This document shows positions 1 to 5,253 of a stretch of DNA of 5,253 nucleotides, piece by piece (within the stretch, counting starts at the first letter, position 1; each line of letters starts with the position of its first letter). Source of the DNA: a bacterium (GTDB lineage: Bacteria > Verrucomicrobiota > Verrucomicrobiia > Limisphaerales > UBA11358). Under the pieces are notes generated by a model. The model ran no database searches. It worked only from the letters and a program-made list of their open reading frames with translations, and was not told where the DNA came from. A program made the translations under genes and the position numbers. Where the stretch lies: the NCBI GenBank assembly GCA_021781185.1, contig JAJXXI010000739.1:1-5253 (forward strand), written 5' to 3'.

Positions 1-304
1 GGGCTTCCCAGTTGTTGGTCGGGCCGGCGTCCTTGGGCGACTTGGAGCAGATGAACGTGCGTTGCTCGACGCGTGCCACGTCGCGCGGGTCGCTGCGGAC
101 GAGCAGGGAATTCGGCCGCAGTTTTTCATTCAGCCACAATCCCGCGCGGGAATGCACAATCCGGTCCCGCATCAATTTATCTTCGGTCTCGGAGCCGTCG
201 CACCAGAAAACCTTGTCCGGCTGGCATAGTTTCACTTGTTCCTCGACCCAGCTGATGACTGACGGGTTGTTTGTATTGCGATGTCCTAGTGTGATTTTGC
301 TCAT
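1..304 (-). CDS. pckG: Phosphoenolpyruvate carboxykinase (GTP), N-terminal fragment (3' end beyond window)
   Basis: This cytosolic enzyme converts oxaloacetate and GTP to phosphoenolpyruvate, GDP and CO2, the entry step of gluconeogenesis, and usually needs Mn2+. The reading frame starts at ATG 304-302 and stays open to the left edge, giving 101 codons of a family usually about 600 residues long. Recognisable GTP-PEPCK signatures, in order, are WVEEQVKLCQPD (19-30), FWCDGSE (33-39), LNEKLRPNS (58-66), SDPRDVARVEQRTFIC (71-86) and DAGPTNNW (92-99). R78 in DVARVE matches the substrate-binding arginine of the family. The P-loop and metal-binding residues lie outside the window. The start fits the family N-terminus. 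Its leader (CAATCACCATCCACC) has no Shine-Dalgarno sequence. The gene is divergent from the metal ATPase and shares a 179-bp spacer with it. The ATP-dependent PckA family is unrelated in these motifs, so the assignment is firm. Confidence 0.95.
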   Translation of the reverse strand, partial: MSKITLGHRNTNNPSVISWVEEQVKLCQPDKVFWCDGSETEDKLMRDRIVHSRAGLWLNEKLRPNSLLVRSDPRDVARVEQRTFICSKSPKDAGPTNNWEA

Positions 305-483
305 GGTGGATGGTGATTGTTTTGCTGGTGGATTCTTTTTTGCGCGCAGCGTAGCGCCCTGCCTCGCTTCAAGCTTTGCAAAAATTGCCGAACTATCAAC
401 AAATTAACCAATCCGGCAGCGGCACCGATAAACCGCAATAATTGTTTCGCGGGATAATCGGCTTTGTGCTAATTATCTAGCCG
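305..483. promoter_or_regulatory. Divergent intergenic spacer carrying both promoter regions
   Basis: These 179 bases separate the start codons of pckG (minus) and the metal ATPase (plus), so both promoters should lie here unless transcription comes from further away. The stretches at about 375-412 and 434-480 are clearly richer in A and T than the coding DNA around them. I could not find a hexamer pair with good sigma-70 matches and 16-18 bp spacing on either strand. TTGTTT at 442-447 and TAATTA at 470-475 are separated by 22 bp, which is too far. No open frame on either strand resembles a protein, and I see no riboswitch-like fold. The regulatory role is inferred from position. Confidence 0.5.
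453..477. promoter_or_regulatory. Spaced inverted repeat GATAAT-N13-ATTATC, candidate operator of the metal ATPase
   Basis: Perfect 6-bp arms, GATAAT (453-458) and ATTATC (472-477), flank a 13-bp centre, and two further pairs match inside it (461/469 and 462/468). The right arm ends 6 bp before the ATPase start codon, where a bound repressor would block transcription or initiation. The arms are identical to the outer half-sites of the 19-bp Fur consensus, which has a 7-bp centre; the spacing here is 6 bp longer. P1B-4 exporters in other bacteria are controlled by Fur-family proteins, so metal control is plausible but not shown. Chance is possible because the region is AT-rich. Confidence 0.25.
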
Positions 484-2805
484 ATGAGTTCAGGTCACAA
501 ACATCGTCAACCGGCAGCGTCAGCCACCTGCCTGGCGCGTTCCGTGGTGGACGCGCTAGAGCAGGAACCCACGCTCGAAGCGGTCACCATTGACCATGCG
601 AACCAAAAAATCTCCGTGGCCACCCTCGGCCGCACCAGTGTCGAGGACATCACGCGCCGCCTGACCGGGACCATTCAGGCGACGCAGGCCGCCGCCAGTG
701 ATGCCTCCTGCAAATTGCTGGCGGGCCAGGCGGATTGCGCCACTTGCGCCACGCCGCTGTCCGTCGCCGAGCAGCGCGGCATCACCATCAAGCATGCCGC
801 CGGTGCCACCACGTTCGCCCGTGTCACCTGTCCAACCGCGCCGACGTTCTGGCGCTGGCGCGAACTGCCGTTCCCCAAAATCGTCCAGCGTGACGTTGAA
901 TTTCTCGAACATGCCGAGGAGCATGATCACGCCGACGAATGGAAAATCCAACTGGTCCTGGCGATTGCCTGCGGCGTGTTCGGTCTGCTGGCCGCCTTTG
1001 TGTTTCCCGCGTTGCGGATTCCGCTGTTCATTGCCAGCTATGTGGCCGGGGCGTGGTTTCCCGCCGAGGAAGTCTGGGAACGGCTCCAGAAACGCACCCT
1101 CGATGTGCATTTTCTGATGCTCGCCGTGGCCGGTGGCGCGGCCTGCATCGGCGCGTGGGCCGAGGGCGCGACGTTGCTCTTCCTGTTCTCCTTTTCCGGG
1201 GCGATGGAACATTACGCGTTGGGCCGCACCCAGAAGGAAATCCGTTCCCTGTTCCGCGACGCACCCAAAACCGCCATCGTTCTCGACGCTTCCGGCAATG
1301 AAAAGGAGGTTCCCGTTGACAGCCTCCACCGCTCGACGCGTCTGCTGATCAAGCCCGGCGCGCAATTTCCGGTGGACGTGGAAATCCTCAAGGGTGACAC
1401 GGCGGCGGACGAATCCAACCTCACCGGCGAAGCCGCGCCGGTGGAAAAAAAGGTTGGCGACACCGCGCTTGCCGGCACGATCAATCTCTGGGGAGCCGTC
1501 GAAGTCAGCGTCCTCCGGCCCGCCTCGGAAAGTGCGCTGCAAAAAATCATCACCCTCATCCGCGATGCGCAGCACCAGAAGGCACCCGCGCAGCAGTTCG
1601 CCGACAAATTCAGTTCGGTTTACACCTATGCGGTGATCGGGGTTTCGTTCGCCATGTTTTTCGTCTGGTGGCTGGGATTCAAGCTCGCGCCGTTCTCGGC
1701 CGCCGTAGAATCGCAAAGTGCGTTTTACCGGACGATGACGCTGCTCGTCGTCTCCTCGCCCTGTGCGCTCGTGTTGTCCATTCCATCCGCCGTGCTGGCG
1801 GCCATTGCCTGGGCGGCGCGTCACGGCATCTTGTTTCGCGGCGGCGCGGCGGTGGAAAAACTGGCGGCCATCAACACCGTCTGCCTCGATAAAACCGGCA
1901 CGCTCACCACCGGCGAATTGCGCGTGGAAAAGGTGGAAAGCTTTCCCGCCGGGCGCGAAAAGGAAATCGCCCAACTGGCTTATTCGCTGGAAAAGCTTTC
2001 CACCCATCCGCTGGCCCGTGCTGTCACCCGCTATGGCAAGCAGCGGGGCTTGGAGACCTTGGCGCTGTCGCAATTTGAATCCGTCACCGGCATGGGCTTG
2101 AAGGCCCGCCACCAGGGTGGCGAATGCCTGCTGGGACGTCGCGAATGGCTGGCCGCCGGCGACCGCGCCGCAGTCATTTCGCAGGTTTCCGCAACGGAAG
2201 CAGGCTTCTCCGAGGTTTGGGTTGCCAGCGGCGATCTGCTGGGCCGGATGGTTTTGCGCGATGACATCCGCCCGCAGTCTGCGTCCGTCATGGCCGATTT
2301 GCGCGCTGAAGGGCTGCATTGCGTGGTGCTCACCGGCGACCGTAAAGCTGCGGCTGAACATTTGCGGGCGGAACTCAACCTGCAAGACGTGCGCGCCGAG
2401 CTGAAGCCGGAACAAAAGGTGGCCGCCATCGTGGAGTTGACCAAGGCGGGCGGCAAAGTCGCGATGGTCGGCGATGGCGTGAACGATGCGCCGAGTCTGG
2501 CCGTGGCGCATATCGGCGTGGCGATGGGCGCGCGCGGCGCGGACGCCGCGCTGGAGCAGGCCGACGTGGTGCTGATGAACGACCGTCTGGAAAATTTTCT
2601 CGGGGCTTTTCGCCTGAGCCAGCGGGCGCGTTCCATCATCCGGCAAAACTTGATCATTTCGCTGGGCACGGTGGTTGTGCTGGTCACGCTGGCGTTGCTC
2701 GGCATCATCCCGCTGACCATCGGCGTGGTCGGTCACGAGGGCAGCACGGTGGTCGTGGTGATGAACAGCTTGCGCCTGCTGTTCGGCGGCGGGAAACAGG
2801 CGTGA
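484..2805 (+). CDS. Heavy-metal translocating P-type ATPase, P1B-4-like (Co/Fe/Ni-type exporter)
   Basis: This inner-membrane pump uses ATP to expel transition-metal cations. The 773 residues show an N-terminal cytosolic region (1-153), then about eight membrane segments at roughly 155-175, 177-195, 206-224, 227-243, 377-400, 417-441, 719-740 and 743-766. The actuator motif TGE is at 314-316 and the phosphorylation motif DKTGT at 469-473 (D469 acceptor). The nucleotide-binding HP is at 508-509, TGD at 617-619 and GDGVNDAP at 663-670. The metal-site motifs are SPC (425-427) and HEGST (751-755). This pair defines the P1B-4 group, whereas Cu+ and Zn/Cd pumps normally carry CPC. Substrates known in the group include Co, Fe, Ni and Zn, and the sequence cannot choose between them. 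The N-terminus has a weak HMA-like pattern (about 14-65) without GMxCxxC, a CxxC at 85-88 and a His/Asp/Glu-rich patch at 142-152. ATG 484 gives a full-length protein; no Shine-Dalgarno sequence precedes it. Confidence 0.95.
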   Translation: MSSGHKHRQPAASATCLARSVVDALEQEPTLEAVTIDHANQKISVATLGRTSVEDITRRLTGTIQATQAAASDASCKLLAGQADCATCATPLSVAEQRGITIKHAAGATTFARVTCPTAPTFWRWRELPFPKIVQRDVEFLEHAEEHDHADEWKIQLVLAIACGVFGLLAAFVFPALRIPLFIASYVAGAWFPAEEVWERLQKRTLDVHFLMLAVAGGAACIGAWAEGATLLFLFSFSGAMEHYALGRTQKEIRSLFRDAPKTAIVLDASGNEKEVPVDSLHRSTRLLIKPGAQFPVDVEILKGDTAADESNLTGEAAPVEKKVGDTALAGTINLWGAVEVSVLRPASESALQKIITLIRDAQHQKAPAQQFADKFSSVYTYAVIGVSFAMFFVWWLGFKLAPFSAAVESQSAFYRTMTLLVVSSPCALVLSIPSAVLAAIAWAARHGILFRGGAAVEKLAAINTVCLDKTGTLTTGELRVEKVESFPAGREKEIAQLAYSLEKLSTHPLARAVTRYGKQRGLETLALSQFESVTGMGLKARHQGGECLLGRREWLAAGDRAAVISQVSATEAGFSEVWVASGDLLGRMVLRDDIRPQSASVMADLRAEGLHCVVLTGDRKAAAEHLRAELNLQDVRAELKPEQKVAAIVELTKAGGKVAMVGDGVNDAPSLAVAHIGVAMGARGADAALEQADVVLMNDRLENFLGAFRLSQRARSIIRQNLIISLGTVVVLVTLALLGIIPLTIGVVGHEGSTVVVVMNSLRLLFGGGKQA

Positions 2806-2817
2806 CGGGTCACCACG

Positions 2818-2835
2818 GATTTGAAACCTCAAATC
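2818..2835. terminator. Small perfect hairpin between convergent genes, possible bidirectional terminator
   Basis: The 43-bp gap between the ATPase stop (2803-2805) and the stop of the convergent regulator gene (2849-2851) contains GATTTGA-AACC-TCAAATC, a perfect 7-bp stem with a 4-base loop. Position between two convergent 3' ends favours a terminator that works both ways. Against this, the stem is short and AT-rich and no run of T follows on either strand, so it does not meet the usual rule for intrinsic termination. It could instead be a protein-binding palindrome or chance. Confidence 0.3.
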
Positions 2836-2848
2836 AGTCCCCGGGGCG

Positions 2849-3859
2849 TCACGGCTTTGGCGGCGCGGAGCTTCTGCGAATTTCCAGTTCGGCGGGGAGA
2901 CGTTTGAGCTGGATGGATTCACCGCGGATCAAGCTCATCATTGTTTCGACCGCAGCGACGCCGAGACGAAATTTTGGCTGGCGCACGGTGGTCAGCGGCA
3001 CGCGGTAAAACTCGGCGGTCAGCACGTTGCCGAAGCCAGCGAGGGAGATGTCCTCGGGTATCCTGATGCCCTGGCTCAACAAGGTCTCCGCACAACCGAT
3101 GGCCACCAAGTCGCTGACCGTCTGGACGGCGGTGGGGCGGCAGCCTTCGTTGAGCATCTGCAATGCGGCCTTGGTGCCGTCTTCAAGGGTGTTGCCGGAT
3201 TGAAATACCAGCTTGTCGTCCACTTCGATGCCGGTCTCGCGGAGTGCCCGGCGATAGCCTTCAAACCGTTCGTGGGCCCACGGTGCGGCGGGCGGTCCGG
3301 TGAAATAGGCGATTCTTTTGTGCCCGAGACCGAGCAGATGTTTCGTGACGTTGTAGCTCGCGACGAGTTCCTCGATTTCAATGGCGGGGAAGTTTTTGCA
3401 AAACGGCGCGGGCGGCCCGAGCAGGACGGTGGGGGTTTTGCGGGCGGCAATTTCCTGGTAAATCCGCGCCTCGGCTTCAAAGCGGTAAACCGGTGTGATG
3501 AACAACCCATCCACGCGCCGCGACAGCAACCGGCGCAGGGAGGCGTCCTCGCGCTCGGATTGATTCAGCGTGTGCGCGATGAGCAGATCGTAGCCCAGTT
3601 CGTAGGCGCGTTCCTCGATGGCAAAAACGATGCGGGCATAAATCGGATTCGTTGTGCTGGGAATGAGCAGGCCGAACAGCTTGGTGGTCTTGGTGCGGAG
3701 GCCTTGGGCGCTGGAATCGGGCACGTAGCCCATGTCCTGGGCGAGTTTCTTGATTTTGGCCTTGGTGGCAACGGACACATCCGGCTCGTTGCGCAGGGCT
3801 TTCGAGACCGTCATCACCGAGACGCCGACGAGTTGGGCAATGTCTTTTAATCTGACCAT
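2849..3859 (-). CDS. LacI-family transcriptional regulator
   Basis: This is a DNA-binding regulator of the LacI/GalR family, 336 residues long (usual 330-350). The N-terminal helix-turn-helix is at about 4-23 (DIAQLVGVSVMTVSKAL), followed by the hinge region at about 44-60 (GYVPDSSAQGLRTK). A periplasmic-binding-protein-like effector domain runs from about 61 to 330, with LFGLLIPSTTNPIYARI (61-77), RRVDGLFITP (114-123), SDLVAIG (249-255) and IPEDISLAGFGN (267-278). The family's common GFDD reads GFGN here. ATG 3859 is chosen because the DNA-binding domain starts at once. An in-frame ATG at 3865 would add only Met-Pro, and the open frame further upstream overlaps nadK without similarity to the family. 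Only a few bases separate it from the nadK stop (4 or 10 nt depending on the start), so it is probably last in the tlyA-nadK transcript. The ligand, presumably a sugar or nucleoside, and the target operators cannot be read from the sequence. Confidence 0.93.
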   Translation of the reverse strand: MVRLKDIAQLVGVSVMTVSKALRNEPDVSVATKAKIKKLAQDMGYVPDSSAQGLRTKTTKLFGLLIPSTTNPIYARIVFAIEERAYELGYDLLIAHTLNQSEREDASLRRLLSRRVDGLFITPVYRFEAEARIYQEIAARKTPTVLLGPPAPFCKNFPAIEIEELVASYNVTKHLLGLGHKRIAYFTGPPAAPWAHERFEGYRRALRETGIEVDDKLVFQSGNTLEDGTKAALQMLNEGCRPTAVQTVSDLVAIGCAETLLSQGIRIPEDISLAGFGNVLTAEFYRVPLTTVRQPKFRLGVAAVETMMSLIRGESIQLKRLPAELEIRRSSAPPKP

Positions 3860-3869
3860 GGGCATGAAT

Positions 3870-4754
3870 TCAAAGATAGGTTCCGCGCCAGTGCAGTTTG
3901 CGGCGCAGGGCTTCGAGAAATGAGCTGTCCGCCAAGTGCAGGAGGCGCACCGCGCTCCGGCTGCGGCGGATGGTGACTTCGTTGCCGGTGGCCAGTTCGC
4001 CGGCAATCTGGCCGTCGGCATTCAAAAACGTGGCCGGTTCGGTCTTGATCGCCTTCACCCGGATGGTCGCGGACAGCGGCAGAATGATGGAACGGTTCGA
4101 GAGCGCGTGCGGGCAAATGGGCGTCAGGGCAAAAACTTCGGCGGTGGGCAAAACGATCGCGCCGCCGGCGGCAAGTGAATAGGCGGTGGAACCAGTCGGC
4201 GAACTGACGATCAGGCCGTCGCAGCGGTAGCGCGTGATGGGTTCCCCATTGACGCTCACATCCAGGGCGATGAGCCGCGAGGCCGCGCCACGGCTGATGA
4301 CGATGTCGTTCAATGCCGTGGTCTTGATCTTTTTTCCGCAACCCGTGCCGGTGGCCTCGATCAGCGCGCGGGATTCGTAGCGGAATTCACCCTGCCAGAC
4401 GAGTTTCAAGGCGGCGGGCAGCCGGTCGGAAGGAACGGCCGTGAGAAAACCCAGGCCGCCGATGTTCACGCCGAGCATGGGCGTGGCGGAGCCGGCGATC
4501 TGCCGCGCGGTGTGGAGCATGGTGCCGTCGCCGCCAAAGACGACCAGCAGGTTCACGTCTTTTGCCAGACTGGCGGCGTCGGGGCGGACGTCGCATTTCA
4601 ATTGGGAGAGCTGGGCGGTAATGTCATCGCACACGACCTTGCGTCCGCTGCGCTGGATGAGCTTGGCGGCGGCGCGGACACTGGCGGCGCAGGCGGCCTT
4701 CTCGGCGTTGCCAAGGAGTCCGATGCGCCTGAATTGGTCAGCGTTCTTTTTCAA
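3870..4754 (-). CDS. nadK: NAD kinase (ATP/polyphosphate-dependent NAD+ 2'-phosphotransferase)
   Basis: This cytosolic enzyme phosphorylates NAD+ to NADP+, the only known route to NADP. The 294 residues match the usual bacterial length and contain the family's motifs in order: GGDGT at 74-78 (D76 is the catalytic aspartate), GVNIGGLGFL at 95-104, NDIVISRG at 149-156, SPTGSTAYSLAAGG at 185-198 and NADGQ at 245-249. The start is TTG (4754-4752), read as Met-Lys-Lys-Asn. The codon just before it in this frame is TGA, so no earlier start is possible, and no in-frame ATG, GTG or TTG follows in the next 25 codons or so. The gene overlaps the end of tlyA by 17 nt in another frame and is followed within 10 nt by the regulator gene. 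Translational coupling to tlyA is likely because there is no clear ribosome binding site of its own. Confidence 0.96.
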   Translation of the reverse strand: MKKNADQFRRIGLLGNAEKAACAASVRAAAKLIQRSGRKVVCDDITAQLSQLKCDVRPDAASLAKDVNLLVVFGGDGTMLHTARQIAGSATPMLGVNIGGLGFLTAVPSDRLPAALKLVWQGEFRYESRALIEATGTGCGKKIKTTALNDIVISRGAASRLIALDVSVNGEPITRYRCDGLIVSSPTGSTAYSLAAGGAIVLPTAEVFALTPICPHALSNRSIILPLSATIRVKAIKTEPATFLNADGQIAGELATGNEVTIRRSRSAVRLLHLADSSFLEALRRKLHWRGTYL

Positions 4755-5253
4755 TCAGCGTGAGGAATTCTTTGTTGCCGGCGGGGCCGAGCAGGGGAGA
4801 TTCAACCACACCGCGCCAGCAAAGGCCAGTCTGCGCCGTGACAAATTCCTGCAATTCCGCCAGCACCCGCTCATGCACGGCGGTGTCGGTGATCACCCCG
4901 CGGCCCTTGTCCGCCTCCGCCTTGCCGGCCTCAAACTGCGGCTTGATGAGCGCCACGATTTTGCCGCCCGGCTTCAGCAGCGGCACGGCGGGCGGCAGAA
5001 TTTTCTTGAGCGAGATGAACGAGCAGTCCACGACGATCAAGTCTGCCGGCGGTTCCGCCGCTTGCTGGGCCGTGAAATGCCGGCACGTCAAATGCCGGGC
5101 GTTGGTTTTTTCCATGACCAACACGCGCGGATCCGTTCTGAGTTTCCACGCGAGCTGGCCCTGGCCCACGTCCACGGCAAACACTTTGGCCGCGCCGCGC
5201 TGGAGCAGGCAGTCGGTGAACCCGCCGGTGGACGCGCCCAGATCCAAGGCAAT
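4738..5253 (-). CDS. tlyA: TlyA-family rRNA (cytidine-2'-O)-methyltransferase, C-terminal part (5' end beyond window)
   Basis: TlyA proteins (also called FtsJ-like or hemolysin A family) use S-adenosylmethionine to 2'-O-methylate cytidines of 16S and/or 23S rRNA. The last 171 codons are present; a full protein is about 240-280 residues, so the start and the expected N-terminal S4 RNA-binding domain lie right of the window. Numbering from codon 5247-5245, the methyltransferase fold shows the SAM motif DLGASTGGFTDCLLQRGA (2-19), FAVDVGQGQLAWKLR (23-37), VDCSFISLKKILP (73-85), ALIKPQFEAGK (99-109), KGRGVI (114-119) and SPLLGPAGNKEFL (150-162). D74, K102 and probably E160 fit three of the catalytic K-D-K-E residues. 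The TTG at 5247 is not the start, because it falls inside the first strand of the fold. The older hemolysin label is misleading. It is the first visible gene of the nadK cluster and overlaps nadK by 17 nt. Confidence 0.95.
   Translation of the reverse strand: MALDLGASTGGFTDCLLQRGAAKVFAVDVGQGQLAWKLRTDPRVLVMEKTNARHLTCRHFTAQQAAEPPADLIVVDCSFISLKKILPPAVPLLKPGGKIVALIKPQFEAGKAEADKGRGVITDTAVHERVLAELQEFVTAQTGLCWRGVVESPLLGPAGNKEFLTLIEKER

Noticed and set aside
12..407. A 131-codon plus-strand open frame over the pckG start and spacer
   Set aside because: It is antisense to clear GTP-PEPCK sequence, crosses the divergent spacer, and its product has no family features.
442..475. A sigma-70 promoter TTGTTT / TAATTA before the ATPase
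   Set aside because: The spacing of 22 bp is well outside 16-18 bp, and no alternative pair matches better.
484..2805. Assignment of the pump as a Cu+ (CopA) or Zn/Cd (ZntA/CadA) ATPase
   Set aside because: Those groups normally carry CPC in the sixth membrane segment and different residues in the last ones; SPC with HEGST fits P1B-4 instead.
556..2922. A 788-codon open frame on the minus strand antisense to the metal ATPase
   Set aside because: It mirrors the ATPase gene in GC-rich DNA. The product is rich in Arg, Gly, Gln and His, has no recognisable domain, and ends within the convergent regulator gene. The plus-strand ATPase has every family motif.
3200..3850. A 216-codon plus-strand open frame antisense to the LacI-type gene
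   Set aside because: It is a codon-bias shadow of a well-supported regulator; the glycine- and alanine-rich product resembles no known protein.
3866..4021. A longer start for the LacI-type regulator at 4021
   Set aside because: The extra 52 or more residues overlap the end of nadK and do not resemble the family, whose DNA-binding domain begins at the very N-terminus.
5245..5247. TTG at 5247 as the start codon of tlyA
   Set aside because: The frame is open to the window edge and the codon lies just before the SAM-binding motif, where the S4 domain and linker should already have been translated.
1..5253. A search for a defence system, mobile element, CRISPR array or other new system
   Set aside because: All coding space is accounted for by five recognisable families. 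I found no tandem repeats, transposase, integrase, attachment site or unexplained long gap.

Overview
This is an ordinary chromosomal segment of high GC content, seen by eye, that is densely coding with short spacers. It most resembles a Verrucomicrobiota or related PVC-group bacterium. That assignment is an inference from four things: GTP-type PEP carboxykinase, a LacI-type regulator, a tlyA-nadK pair, and no clear Shine-Dalgarno sequence before any of the four visible starts. The sequence alone does not prove the taxon. I see no mobile element, CRISPR array, tRNA or rRNA.

Layout. Positions 1-304 (minus) hold the first 101 codons of a GTP-dependent phosphoenolpyruvate carboxykinase (pckG) that runs off the left edge. 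A 179-bp AT-richer divergent spacer (305-483) follows, with a spaced inverted repeat next to the second gene. Positions 484-2805 (plus) encode a complete 773-residue P1B-type heavy-metal ATPase. Its SPC and HEGST membrane motifs place it in the P1B-4 (Co/Fe/Ni-type exporter) group. A 43-bp convergent spacer with a small perfect hairpin separates it from a minus-strand cluster that reads from right to left: tlyA (4738-5253, 5' end outside the window), nadK (3870-4754, TTG start overlapping tlyA by 17 nt) and a LacI-family regulator (2849-3859).

How the genes fit together. tlyA, nadK and the regulator are so tightly packed that one transcript is likely. The first two are housekeeping functions (rRNA 2'-O-methylation and NADP synthesis) that are often neighbours in bacteria. 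The LacI-type gene at the end is the unexpected member, and its effector and targets are unknown. The metal ATPase is probably expressed alone from the divergent spacer, possibly under a metal-responsive repressor. I found no convincing new biological system. The points most worth checking are the ATPase's unusual N-terminal extension, the inverted repeat upstream of it, and the regulator's place in the tlyA-nadK cluster.
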